64,000 nt of DNA. Source: Nonomuraea angiospora. GTDB lineage: Bacteria; Actinomycetota; Actinomycetes; Streptosporangiales; Streptosporangiaceae. The notes beneath the pieces were generated by a model, which worked only from the letters and a program-made list of their open reading frames with translations, ran no database searches and was not told the origin of the DNA. The stretch covers positions 2,666,001 to 2,730,000 of the forward strand of contig NZ_JADBEK010000001.1 of assembly GCF_014873145.1 (NCBI RefSeq), written 5' to 3'. The stretch's first letter is position 1; each line of letters starts with the position of its first letter. Positions 34,707 to 43,113 of the stretch are shown in pieces. The position numbers and the translations under genes are program-made.

Positions 34707-35429
34707 ATGAAGAAGATGATCACCTTGGTGGTGGCCTGCGGCGCACTGATGCTGGCCGCCGTGCCGGCGCAGGCCGCGCCGAAGGACCCTGTCAGCGCAT
34801 TGAAGGCCCAGCTGGTGCCCGGGCACGGCGTGCGGTTCACCGACACCGTCACCTGGTCGGACGGCACCGACAATCGGGAAGCCCGGGACAACAAGGGCAG
34901 CTTCCAGTTCGGCAAGAAGGGCATCGCCGCCTTCGACATCACCATGGACTACGGCAGCGACGACAAGGAACGCTTCGTCTCCGTCGGCAAGACCGGTTAC
35001 TACTCGGGCGGGCGCCTGGAAGGCCTGCTTCCCGAGGGAAAGACCTGGTTCAAGACCGGTGGCGGCGCCATTCCCGACTCCTGGGCCCAGTTCCTCAATC
35101 TGGCCGAGCCGAAGACGTTGGCCGCGTTGATCAAGAACGGGAAATCGAAGGGGAACTCCGTCACGGGCTCGATCACGCTGAAGGAACTCAAAGCGGTCTC
35201 GGCCTGGGTCGGTGGCGCGAGAACAGGCAAGGAGAACGACGGCGTCAAGATCGCCTACACTCTTACCCTGTCCTCGGCGGGCCTGGTGAGCAGGGTGCAG
35301 ACGTCGTACACACTGTCACGCGACGGGGAGCTCGACGAGGTCACCGTCGACAGCCGCTACACCGGGTGGGGCAGCAAGGTGTCGATCAAGGCACCGGACC
35401 CCGACACGGTGACCAGCAAGTTCCGCTGA
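34707..35429 (+). CDS. Secreted protein, LolA/LppX-like fold suspected
   Basis: 240 residues from ATG 34707 (MKKMITLVVACGALMLAAV), the start that gives a proper signal peptide cut at AQA-AP. An in-frame ATG 60 bases upstream adds a hydrophilic leader. The mature part is a run of amphipathic beta-strands with lysine-rich turns, for example KGSFQFGKKGIAAFDITMDY, ERFVSVGKTGYYSGGRLEGL, VTGSITLKELKAVSAW and SSAGLVSRVQTSYTLSRDGE. This pattern resembles periplasmic lipid-carrier folds of the LolA/LppX/LprG type, but without the lipobox. No cysteine or catalytic motif. Monocistronic. The fold guess is weak and the secreted status is firm. Confidence 0.65.
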   Translation: MKKMITLVVACGALMLAAVPAQAAPKDPVSALKAQLVPGHGVRFTDTVTWSDGTDNREARDNKGSFQFGKKGIAAFDITMDYGSDDKERFVSVGKTGYYSGGRLEGLLPEGKTWFKTGGGAIPDSWAQFLNLAEPKTLAALIKNGKSKGNSVTGSITLKELKAVSAWVGGARTGKENDGVKIAYTLTLSSAGLVSRVQTSYTLSRDGELDEVTVDSRYTGWGSKVSIKAPDPDTVTSKFR

Positions 35430-35834
35430 CCCTCACCTTCCGCCAGCACCCAGGGCGGCCGCGCCTCCTCAGGCCCGGGCGCTCTGGCCACTGCCCCAGC
35501 AGTGCGCGCTGGTCCGGCCGGGACCGGAGATCATGGCGGGTCCGCGTGGATCACCGGCGCCATACGCCCGGACTGGGGCGGCGTCGACGCCATCGCGGAC
35601 AGAATCCTCTTCGCAGAGGATCGGCTGCACGTGTCGTTGCCGGACATCTGCGTCCGGGCCGTGCAGGCCGCCGCTATCCCCACCATGGCACCTGACGCCT
35701 TCACCCGGCAGAGTCCCGCACGTCGGCAATCGACCGATGACGCGCAGACGAAGCAGGGCTGGTCGGCGATTCCGTTGGCGCGACCCCTGCCTCCTGCCGC
35801 ATGGGACGGATCATCATCCCGTCATAATCGGCCC
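35430..35834. other. Intergenic stretch with a small hairpin
   Basis: 405 bp without a convincing gene. ATCCTCT-TCGC-AGAGGAT at 35604-35621 is a perfect 7-bp stem with a 4-base loop. A plus-strand frame reading WITGAIRPDWGGVDAIADRI may be a relic, family unknown. Confidence 0.4.
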
Positions 35835-36428
35835 ATGGGAAAGAGCTACGAACGGATAGACGGCAGGCTGCGTGCCTTCATCGAGGCGCAGCACATCTTC
35901 TTCACCGCTACGGCGCCACTGGACGGCGACGGCACCGTCAATCTTTCGCCCAAGGGCCTGAATGGGTCGTTCGCCGTGCTCGACGAACTCACCGTGGCCT
36001 ACCTCGATTTCGCCGGCAGCAACGCCGAGACGATCGCTCACCTGCGCGAGAACGGCCGCATCACCTTGATGTGGTGCGCCTTCGATGGTCCTCCCAACAT
36101 CGTTCGCGTGCACGGCCGTGGAGAGCCGGTCTTCCGCGACGATGCACGTTGGGCCGAGCTGATGGGCTACTTCCCGGACATCGACCCGACCCTGCATGGC
36201 CTGCGTGCGATCATCGTCGTGACCGCCGAGAAGATCCGCGATACGTGTGGATACGCCGTCCCATTCATGACCTATGACGAGGACCGCCCACTGCACGCGT
36301 CGCGCTTCGCGCGTGAGACCGATGAGTCACTCGACGCGTACTTCCAGAAGAAGGAGCACATCGCGACCAGCATCGATGGTCTTCCGGGGCTGCCCCTACC
36401 GCTGCCACCGCTTCCGCGCACCACATAA
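35835..36428 (+). CDS. Pyridoxamine 5'-phosphate oxidase-fold protein
   Basis: 197 residues from ATG 35835 (MGKSYERIDGRLRAFIEAQH). The split-barrel FMN-binding look is FFTATAPLDGDGTVNLSPKG, LTVAYLDFAGSNAETIAHLR, ENGRITLMWCAFDGPPNIVR and VHGRGEPVF. This is the subgroup annotated as pyridoxamine 5'-phosphate oxidase family proteins of general stress or flavin/F420 type, not PdxH itself. A tail with a proline-rich end (PLPLPPLPR) follows. Frame-compatible sequence upstream of the ATG is not similar to the family. Monocistronic, cytosolic, substrate unknown. Confidence 0.85.
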   Translation: MGKSYERIDGRLRAFIEAQHIFFTATAPLDGDGTVNLSPKGLNGSFAVLDELTVAYLDFAGSNAETIAHLRENGRITLMWCAFDGPPNIVRVHGRGEPVFRDDARWAELMGYFPDIDPTLHGLRAIIVVTAEKIRDTCGYAVPFMTYDEDRPLHASRFARETDESLDAYFQKKEHIATSIDGLPGLPLPLPPLPRTT

Positions 36429-36629
36429 CACCCGGCCGGTGGAGCGACACCCGCGGCGGGGTTCGCCCGGAAGATGGTCATGCCACCCGGGACTCCCCGC
36501 TCGGCCAGTAGGCCGCGCTCGAATCGGGCTCCGGAGCGCACCATGGCGACCATGTGGGGCGCATTCACCGCTCGCCGGCGGGCCTGGGCGGTCTAGGGAT
36601 GATGAGACCGGAGAACCGGGAGCGGAACA

Positions 36630-36860
36630 GTGATCAACGATCATCTTGAACGCCTGTCAAAGGGCGACGATGGTCCCGAAGGCGCGACAGCCGGCGACCA
36701 GCCGTCCACGCCGATCATCGAGACGATGCGGGCGCTGCTGCTCGACCTGCCCATGGGCTCGTCGGGGGCGGTGGCGGCGGCGTGGCTGGGGGGCGCGGTC
36801 GTGCTCGGGCTGCCGGTGGCGGCCGTGCTGTTCCGCCGCCGTACCGCTTCAGGCGGCTAG
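36630..36860 (+). pseudogene. C-terminal fragment of an ABC-2 type permease
   Basis: A 76-codon frame from GTG 36630 ends TPIIETMRALLLDLPMGSSG then AVAAAWLGGAVVLGLPVAAV and LFRRR. This is the last membrane helix and its lead-in (NPVTPVxExxRxLLLxxPxG...AWxxGxxxxxxxxAxxLFRRR) of daunorubicin-resistance-type ABC-2 permeases. The first 25 codons do not fit the family. The other five helices are gone. It may be translated, but it cannot transport. Confidence 0.6.
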
Positions 36861-36878
36861 TGTCATCCGCCGGAGGTT

Positions 36879-37282
36879 GTGGCGCATCCAGGACCGTCCG
36901 CAGTGGAGATCCACTTATCGGACAGTGAGCGGGCTCGGCTGATCGGCATGTCAGCGGAGTCGTCGAGGGTGGCGGTCCGGGCGAGGATCGTGCCGGCGTG
37001 TGCAGGGTCGGGGATCAGCACTGCGCAGGTGGCACGGGACCTGGGCCTTGCGGAGAGCACGGTGCGCAAGTGGCGTGCGGCTTTCGCCCGAGGTCGGCTC
37101 GAGGCGCTGGCCGACGACGCGCGCACCGGCCGACCCAAGGCGGAGCTACAGTGTCCCGGGACGAGCGGGCGGTGCTGCAGCGATGGGTGCGGCGGGCCAA
37201 GTCCGTGCAGGTCCTGGCGATGCGCGCGACAATCGTGCTGGGGTGCGCGGACGATATCCCGCCGGCCCCTTGGATCAGCTGA
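36879..37282 (+). pseudogene. IS630-type transposase N-terminal fragments
   Basis: EIHLSDSERARLIGMSAESS then ISTAQVARDLGLAESTVRKW and RLEALADDARTGRPK form the helix-turn-helix start of an IS630-family transposase. Shortly after, in another frame, a second start-like piece appears: SRDERAVLQRWVRRAKSVQV then LAMRATIVLGCAD. The DDE catalytic part is missing. The end overlaps the 3' end of the convergent secreted-protein gene. Two partial copies or a scrambled one are both possible. Confidence 0.6.
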
Positions 37283-39143
37283 GGTCGGGAAGCGTAAGGA
37301 GATGCAGGCCGCCCTCCGGTGTCCCGGCCGCCGTCACCTCCAGCACGCTGCCGCTTCCGTCGGCCTTCGTCGCGCCGGCGTCCCACACCCCGGCGGCGTT
37401 GCGCCCGCGATCCCACACCCCGGCCCCCGGCACCACGGTCTGCACGTGCAGCGCGCCGTTGGGCAGAGCAGCCGCCGAGACGCGGGACACGGAGCCGTTG
37501 TCGTCGATCCGCGTCGCGCCGGCGTCCCACGCTCCGGCGGAGCTGCGCGCGCGGTTCCAGACTCCGCTCCCGGGCACCACCGTCTGTACGTGCAGCGTGC
37601 CGTTCGGGAGGGCGGCGGCCGAGATGGCACCTGCCTCCCCGTTGTCATCGATCTTCGTCGCACCGGCGTCCCATACGCCCGCGGCGCTACGGGTGCGATC
37701 CCACACCCCGGACCCGGGCACCACGGTCTGCACGTGGAGAGCGCCGTTCGGGAGCGCGGCAGCCGAGACTGCGCCCACCGCCCCGTTGCCGTCGATCTTC
37801 GTCGCGCCGGCGTCCCACACGCCCGCGGCGCTACGGGTGCGATCCCACACCCCGGCCCCCGGCACCACGGTCTGCACGTGCAGGGCTCCGTTGGGCAGAG
37901 CAGCCGCCGAGACGCGGGAGATGGTGCCGTTGTCGTCGATCCGCACCGCGTTCGCGTCCCAGGTGCCAGAAGGGCTGCGGGTGCGGTCCCAGACCCCGCT
38001 CCCCGGCACCACCGTCAGCACGTGCATGCTGCCGTCCGGCAGCGTCGCCACGGCCACGTCCGAGATGGAGCCGTTGCCGTCGATCCGGGCCGCGTTCGCG
38101 TCCCACGTGCCGGAGGGGCTGCGGGTACGACTCCAGACCGTGCCGCGCAGGGGCCGGTCGACGGCCCCGTAGTAGGGGCTCCAGACGCGCGCCTTGTAGA
38201 AGGCCGCGCCCGTGCGGGTGCGGGTCATGGCGGGCGCGAAGAAGTTCACGGTGTCCGTGCACCAGGTGTTGTACGTGCATCTGGCCGAACTGGCCTGGGT
38301 CTGGACGATCTGGCCGGACGGCTGGTTGCCGATGGACTTGACGGCGCCCCGGTTCGCGCCGCCGGGGAGGGCGGCGTCGAAGGTCTTCGTGGCCTTGTCG
38401 TACAGGTAGGCAGCCGAGCCCGTGGTGAGCCAGAGTTTGTTCGGGTCGTGGGCGTGGGCGTACACGTCGTGGCCGCCGGGTGTCGGCAGGACGGACCTGC
38501 GTGCGGTGTCCTCGCGCAGCTCCGGCCGGGCCAGGGTGCCCTCGACGGCCAGGGCGGTCAGGATGGGCTGCCCGGTGACGAAGTCCTGGCCGATGACCCA
38601 CAGCCGCCTGATCGCCGGGTCCCACAGGGCGGCGTGCGCGTCGGTCAGCCGGTACTCGCCGTACGCGGTGGCGTCGGGGCCCTGCGAGGACGCGTACACC
38701 CTGACCCAGCCCCCGGCGGAGGCGGCGACCGCGATGTTGCCGTCGGGCAGCAGCTCGGCCGCGTGCAGGTTGCCCGGCAGGACACGCGCCCACTGACGGA
38801 CACCGTCCGGGTAGGAGACGACGGCGGCGATGCCCCGCCCGCCCCCGGCGGCGACGACGAAGCTCTGTGCGCCGGACGGAAGCTCGCGGAGCTTGAAGTC
38901 GGCGATGAGCCCGAACGCCGACACCTCGTCGCTCGTGAAGCGGCCGGGCGTCACGCTGGGCTGCCATGTCCATTTCACGGACGGGGAGCTGTCCCAGTCG
39001 GCGGCCGCCGGGTCGAACGCGATCAGCCGCCGGGCCGCCTGGTCCCCGCCCACCACCCAGTAATCCCCCGGCGCGGCGGCCGCCCGCCCCGCGGGAAGCA
39101 TCATGCCCAACAGCATGACGGCGACCATTGCCGACCTCTTCAT
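37275..39143 (-). CDS. Secreted protein: N-terminal propeller-like domain plus 48-residue tandem repeats
   Basis: 622 residues from ATG 39143, chosen for the TGGAGGAC site and a clean signal peptide (KRSAMVAVMLLGMMLPAGRA). Residues 25-330 form a propeller-like domain (DYWVVGGDQAARRLIAFDP, VVAAGGGRGIAAVVSYPDGV, LLPDGNIAVAASAGGWVRVY), similar to what I recall of the DUF6528 family. Residues 340-615 are five to six tandem repeats of 48 residues built on VVPGSGVWDRTRS-GVWDAGAT-IDDNG-SAAALPNGALHVQT. The repeats are close to identical at the DNA level (144 bp), a sign of recent expansion. Extracellular; ligand unknown. A TGATC-ATC-GATCA inverted repeat lies 20-30 bp before the start. Confidence 0.8.
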   Translation of the reverse strand: MKRSAMVAVMLLGMMLPAGRAAAAPGDYWVVGGDQAARRLIAFDPAAADWDSSPSVKWTWQPSVTPGRFTSDEVSAFGLIADFKLRELPSGAQSFVVAAGGGRGIAAVVSYPDGVRQWARVLPGNLHAAELLPDGNIAVAASAGGWVRVYASSQGPDATAYGEYRLTDAHAALWDPAIRRLWVIGQDFVTGQPILTALAVEGTLARPELREDTARRSVLPTPGGHDVYAHAHDPNKLWLTTGSAAYLYDKATKTFDAALPGGANRGAVKSIGNQPSGQIVQTQASSARCTYNTWCTDTVNFFAPAMTRTRTGAAFYKARVWSPYYGAVDRPLRGTVWSRTRSPSGTWDANAARIDGNGSISDVAVATLPDGSMHVLTVVPGSGVWDRTRSPSGTWDANAVRIDDNGTISRVSAAALPNGALHVQTVVPGAGVWDRTRSAAGVWDAGATKIDGNGAVGAVSAAALPNGALHVQTVVPGSGVWDRTRSAAGVWDAGATKIDDNGEAGAISAAALPNGTLHVQTVVPGSGVWNRARSSAGAWDAGATRIDDNGSVSRVSAAALPNGALHVQTVVPGAGVWDRGRNAAGVWDAGATKADGSGSVLEVTAAGTPEGGLHLLTLPDLS

Positions 39144-39160
39144 CCGGTCCTCCACGATCG

Positions 39161-39179
39161 ATGTTGATCATCGATCATG
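39161..39179. promoter_or_regulatory. Inverted repeat upstream of the repeat-protein gene
   Basis: TTGATCATCGATCATGA contains TGATC-ATC-GATCA, a 5-bp inverted repeat with a 3-bp spacer, just before the start of the divergent-from-nothing secreted-protein gene. Possible operator. It shares ATCATCGAT with the fucoside operator but lacks the TATCGAT core, so I do not join it to that regulon. Confidence 0.3.
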
Positions 39180-39606
39180 ACTCAAAGCGGGCACGCCGTC
39201 GAGGACGGGCCGGCCGGATCCAGGTGTTCTGTCCCCATGAGGTCGGTGACGATGCCCCGCTGATCACCTTCGCCCCCTGATGCACGGGGCGACTCGTCAG
39301 GCGGCGTCTCACTGAGATCGCGAGCTGAGAGGTGACGGTCGCCCGGGGAAGCAGCGCGGTTGCTGGTGTGCCTCGGCCGGCGCTTACGCGGCAGGCTCCA
39401 CCCTCGCGGAACGCCGCAGCATGCGCGATGACGCCCAGATGGCGAAGAGTGGACGTTGCATCAGCTGCGCCACAGCAGCGCGCTGACGCACCTGGCCGCC
39501 GCCGGCCGCACCGCTCCCGACGTCCAGGCCAGGGCCCGCCACCGGCATCTGGCTGGTCTTGGCCGCTACGTGCGGTTCGGCGCTCCTGTCCCCGCGCGGG
39601 CGCAGG
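39180..39606. other. Intergenic stretch holding a tyrosine-recombinase remnant
   Basis: About 430 bp between two minus-strand genes. The only recognisable content is the integrase tail listed separately at 39450-39582. The rest shows no motif. Confidence 0.5.
39450..39582 (+). pseudogene. Tyrosine recombinase C-terminal remnant
   Basis: The plus strand reads WTLHQLRHSSALTHLAAAGR then HRHLAGLGRYVRF. HQLRH is the catalytic HxLRH motif, and H-x-x-L-x-x-L-x-R-Y corresponds to the second histidine and catalytic tyrosine region of XerC/phage-type integrases. About 44 codons survive in frame. No att site was recognised. Confidence 0.55.
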
Positions 39607-40218
39607 TCACGCGCTCCGATCGTTCCCGGTGAACAACCTGTCCAGATGCAGATCGATCGCGGCCAGCGCGTCCGGGGGCCTGATCACGTCCAGTTCGATC
39701 AGGGGGGTGAGGCCGGTGAGGGCGAGGAGCAGGTTGGTCTCGGTCGCCGGGTCGCGGTCAGGGTCGATGTGCCCGTCGGCGACCGCCTGGCGGACCAACT
39801 GCTCGACGAGGGCCCGTCCTTGTACGAGGCCGCGGCGCGCCTGCTCGTGGACGGCCTCATCGTGCAGCGCTTCCAGGACGTAGGCGGCGCTCATCCGGCT
39901 GGTCGCGCGGGCGTCGGCATGCAGGGGGAGCATTTCCGCGAGCGTCAGCCGCAGCACGTCACGGGGGTGCGGACGGTCACCGAGCTTCTCAAGGCCCTGC
40001 TCCACCCGCAGCGAGGTCTGCTCGGACGCGAAGTCCATGGCGAAGGAGAGCATGGCGGCCCGGGAGGCGAAATAGTGCTGCAGCTGCCCGAGGGAGATGC
40101 CCGCCTCCTGCGCCACCACGCGCATCGTCAGATGCGCGACGCCGCGCTGCTCCACCACCCGCCACAGCGCGCGGGCGATCGCTTCGCGGCGCCCGCGGTG
40201 ATCCACCTGTTTCGGCAT
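39607..40218 (-). CDS. TetR-family regulator
   Basis: 203 residues from ATG 40218 (MPKQVDHRGRREAIARALWR), with GAGGGAGAGG upstream. A longer in-frame start at 40266 would run into the operator. Helix-turn-helix: LTMRVVAQEAGISLGQLQHY with FAS after it. The ligand domain carries YVLEALHDEAVHEQARRGLV and LLALTGLTPLIELDVIRP, as in TetR_C_6-type actinobacterial regulators. It is divergent from the carboxylesterase by 86 bp and is its likely repressor. Confidence 0.9.
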   Translation of the reverse strand: MPKQVDHRGRREAIARALWRVVEQRGVAHLTMRVVAQEAGISLGQLQHYFASRAAMLSFAMDFASEQTSLRVEQGLEKLGDRPHPRDVLRLTLAEMLPLHADARATSRMSAAYVLEALHDEAVHEQARRGLVQGRALVEQLVRQAVADGHIDPDRDPATETNLLLALTGLTPLIELDVIRPPDALAAIDLHLDRLFTGNDRSA

Positions 40219-40256
40219 CGCCGGCCTCTCCCTCGTACCCCGGAGCCTTTCCCATA

Positions 40257-40284
40257 CAGCTGACATAATACAGTTGACCTATAA
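40257..40284. promoter_or_regulatory. Direct-repeat operator/promoter between TetR and carboxylesterase
   Basis: CAGCTGACATAATA is followed immediately by CAGTTGACCTATAA: two 14-bp direct repeats with 11 of 14 positions the same, in the AT-rich gap between divergent genes and 21 bp before the esterase ATG. Probable TetR site overlapping the esterase promoter. Confidence 0.5.
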
Positions 40285-40304
40285 CGTTCGAGGAAGGAAG
40301 CGCC

Positions 40305-41816
40305 ATGCCTGAACAGCCAAGGGTGCGCACCACGGAAGGCCTGGTGCAGGGGCGCCGGCGGCAGGGGCACGCGGTGTTCCGCGGCATCCCCTACGCCCAG
40401 CCCCCGGTGGGAGCGCTCCGCTTCGCCGCACCCGCCCCGCCGCACCGTTGGGAGGGGACGAGGCAGGCGGTCGAGTTCGGCCCCGTGGTGCCGCTGTCCC
40501 TGCCGATCGACGTGCCCCCGCAGGGCACCGACTGGCTGACGCTCAACGTCGGCACTCCGGATCCCGGCGCGGCGGGACTGCCGGTGCTGGTGTGGATCCC
40601 CGTGGGCGGCTACCTCTCGGCGGCGTCGAGCGACCCGATGTTCGACCCGGCAGCGCTGGCCGAGGCGGGACTCGTCGTGGTGACCATCAACTGCCGCGTG
40701 GGCGCGGAGGGTTTCGCGTTCCTCGACGACGCGCCGCCCAACCGCGGATTCCTCGACCAGATCGCGGCGCTGGAGTGGGTGCAGCGCAACATCGCCGCCT
40801 TCGGAGGCGACCCCGGCCAGGTCACCGTGGCCGGGGTGTCTGCCGGGGCAGGGTCGGTCGCCGCCCTCCTGACGATGAAGCCGGCGCGCGGCCTGTTCCG
40901 GCGGGCCATCGCCCATTCGGTGCCGGGGCTGCACAGCACCCCCGCGCTGGCACGGCAGGTCACCGCCGCGTTCGCGGACCGGCTCGGCGCGGCGGCCCCC
41001 ACCGCCGCGGCCTTGCGCGACATCGACCCCTGGCGCCTGGCCGCAGAGCTCACCTCCTTCAACGCCGGCCTCCATGCACACCGGGAGAGCTGGGGACCTC
41101 TCACGGAGACCGGCACTGCCCTGTGCCCCGTCGTCGACGGCGAGGTCCTCCCGGAAACGCCCTGGACCGCGCTGAGCGGCGCGCGCGCGAGCGGGACCGA
41201 GCTGCTCGTCGGCCACACCCGGGACGAGTTCAGGCTGTTCAGCGTCATGAGCGGGCGGCAGGGCACCTTCACCGAGCAGGACGCCCGTACAGCCCTGGAA
41301 CTGCTCGCCCCCCAGCCGCACGGCGCGCAGGCCTACCGTGCCGCGTTTGCGCAGGCCAGCCCGGAGGAGCTGGTGGAGACGGTGTACTCCGACGCCCTCT
41401 TCCGCATGCCGTCACACAAGCTGGCCGAGGCGAACGCCGCAGCCGGCGGCACCTCGTACCTGTTCGAACTGTGCTGGACCGCCCCGGTCCTCGGCGGCGC
41501 CCTGGGCGCCTGCCACAGCCTCGACATCCCCCTGGCGTTCGGCACGCTGGACAGCCCCGTCGGCGCGCAGCTCATCGGCGACAAGCCCACCCCCGACGCC
41601 ATCGCGCTCTCCCACGAGCTCCAGCAAACATGGATCCACTTCGTCACCACCGGCGACGCGGGATGGCCCGCCTACCGGCCCGACCAGCAGCTCACCCGCG
41701 TCCTGGACGCCGAGTCGGAGACTCTGCCCTACCCCGAACAGGCCTCCCGCCGGATCTGGGAAGGCCACTCCCCCGCCCCTTTCGATCTCTCGCAGGACGG
41801 AGACACTGCAGGGTGA
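40305..41816 (+). CDS. Type-B carboxylesterase
   Basis: 503 residues, ATG 40305 after GGAAGGAAG. Family landmarks: FRGIPYAQPPVGALRFAAPA, PVLVWIPVGGYLSAAS (oxyanion loop, here IPVGG where HGGG is usual), FGGDPGQVTVAGVSAGAGSV (nucleophile GVSAG), VGHTRDEFRLF (acidic residue region), and CHSLDIPLAFGT with the late histidine. The change of the oxyanion HGGG to VGGY is unusual and may alter activity. Cytosolic. Members hydrolyse aliphatic or aryl esters. Presumably induced by the compound sensed by the divergent TetR protein. Confidence 0.9.
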   Translation: MPEQPRVRTTEGLVQGRRRQGHAVFRGIPYAQPPVGALRFAAPAPPHRWEGTRQAVEFGPVVPLSLPIDVPPQGTDWLTLNVGTPDPGAAGLPVLVWIPVGGYLSAASSDPMFDPAALAEAGLVVVTINCRVGAEGFAFLDDAPPNRGFLDQIAALEWVQRNIAAFGGDPGQVTVAGVSAGAGSVAALLTMKPARGLFRRAIAHSVPGLHSTPALARQVTAAFADRLGAAAPTAAALRDIDPWRLAAELTSFNAGLHAHRESWGPLTETGTALCPVVDGEVLPETPWTALSGARASGTELLVGHTRDEFRLFSVMSGRQGTFTEQDARTALELLAPQPHGAQAYRAAFAQASPEELVETVYSDALFRMPSHKLAEANAAAGGTSYLFELCWTAPVLGGALGACHSLDIPLAFGTLDSPVGAQLIGDKPTPDAIALSHELQQTWIHFVTTGDAGWPAYRPDQQLTRVLDAESETLPYPEQASRRIWEGHSPAPFDLSQDGDTAG

Positions 41817-41879
41817 ACCCCAGCCGGTTGTGCGCTCCGCGTCGCTCGGCGATCGACGCCCGGCCGTCACCACTCCCGG

Positions 41880-42167
41880 GTAGCGCCCTTGCATCCCCTC
41901 CGGCGCGCCGGCCGCCGTCGTCGTGAAGGCAGCGGAGGTGACGATGGCCGCAGCCGCCGCGGCGGCCACGCGAGCCGCCATCAGGAACCAGTAGCCAGGA
42001 GCCACAGCCGCTGCGACATTGGCCAGCACGAAGACCAGCAGCCCGGCGACCATCACGGTCCGTTTGGGGAAGCGTTCGAAGACGACCGCGAGCGTCGGCG
42101 CGCCGATCGCATAGACGACCGCGAACACGGTCACCGTCCGGGGCGAGAGCCTGGCGGGCACGCCCAT
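41880..42167 (-). pseudogene. MFS transporter N-terminal fragment
   Basis: The minus strand encodes RLSPRTVTVFAVVYAIGAPT, LAVVFERFPKRTVMVAGLLV and ANVAAAVAPGYWFLMAARVA, that is helices 2-4 of a drug-efflux-type MFS protein with a degenerate helix 2-3 loop motif. It begins after helix 1 and ends before helix 5, in unrelated sequence on both sides. Deletion remnant. Confidence 0.6.
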
Positions 42168-42278
42168 CGCCCTCTGGTTCTGGGCGTCATGGTGCGCGGC
42201 CGTGCGAGTGGATGAAAACGCACCGGCCGGGTGTTACAGCGTCCTGAACGTGAGTTGGCCGATCAAGGGATGGATGCC

Positions 42279-42728
42279 ATGCCTCTTGCAGGTGAGTACG
42301 AACCCAGCCCGACGACGTGGGTGCGCGAGCAAGTGGAGCTGTACGAGAGCTCCGGCGGCACCGAGGGCACGACCCTGATGGATACGGGGATGCCCGTCAT
42401 ATTGCTGACCACCCTGGGTGCCAAGAGCGGCAAGATCCGCAAGACGCCGCTGATGCGCGTGGAGCACGAAGGCCGATACGCCGTGGTCGCCTCGCAGGGC
42501 GGGGCTCCCCAGCACCCCGTCTGGTACTTCAACATCAAGGCCCACCCTCTTGTGGAACTTCAGGACGGCCCTGCCAAGCAGGACATGAAGGCCCGTGAGG
42601 TGACCGGCGCCGAGAAGGCCGAGTGGTGGGAGCGTGCGGTGGCGGCGTATCCGCCGTACGCCGACTACCAGAAGAAGACGGACCGGGAGATCCCCGTGTT
42701 CGTGCTGGAGCCGCTGGACAGCGACTGA
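42279..42728 (+). CDS. Deazaflavin (F420)-dependent nitroreductase (Ddn) family protein
   Basis: 149 residues. ATG 42279 is chosen because AAGGGATGG lies 5-13 bases upstream; ATG 42270 is an alternative. Family motifs: [79 protein letters not shown], and the C-terminal [20 protein letters not shown]. These are the Ddn/FGD-like split-barrel proteins that use coenzyme F420 in actinobacteria. Substrates range from quinones to nitroimidazoles, and none can be named here. Monocistronic. Confidence 0.92.
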   Translation: MPLAGEYEPSPTTWVREQVELYESSGGTEGTTLMDTGMPVILLTTLGAKSGKIRKTPLMRVEHEGRYAVVASQGGAPQHPVWYFNIKAHPLVELQDGPAKQDMKAREVTGAEKAEWWERAVAAYPPYADYQKKTDREIPVFVLEPLDSD

Positions 42729-43113
42729 CCGCGCGGAAGCCCTGCTCCACGGGACGTACGGGGTCCGCGCCCGCCGGGCGTCTGTGCGTCCCGTTGTGCT
42801 TCTCTCTTGCCTCCTGGTACGGACGGGTCGGTGACGTCGAGGAGGCCGAGCAGCCGCTGCTCGGCCCGACGCTCCTGCCGGAGATCGAGCGCAGGCTCGC
42901 CCACGTGAGAAGTCGGGCAACGCGGCGGTGTACGGACCGGACATCGACCGGCCGGCGCTCGCGCGCCTCGTCCTCGCGAGCGACAACACGTCACGCGACT
43001 GGACGCCACCACCACCGGCCGCAGAACGCTGACACGATTCATGGAACTCTCATCCCATCACCATGCGGTTCCAAGACCCCTCCACGACCCTGGTGCCGTA
43101 AGGAGGGGGAGTC
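42729..43113. other. Intergenic stretch with a possible relic frame
   Basis: 385 bp. Around 42910-43032 one frame reads KSGNAAVYGPDIDRPALARL and stops. It looks protein-like but belongs to no family I recognise. No regulatory element was identified except the GGAGGGGG before the next gene. Confidence 0.4.

Noticed and set aside
36630-36860. A genuine small membrane protein
   Set aside because: The helix and its lead-in match the end of ABC-2 permeases and the first part does not look native, so a remnant is more likely.
39161-39179. A sixth copy of the fucoside operator
   Set aside because: It shares ATCATCGAT but lacks the TATCGAT core and is 5 kb beyond the cluster. Listed only as an independent inverted repeat.
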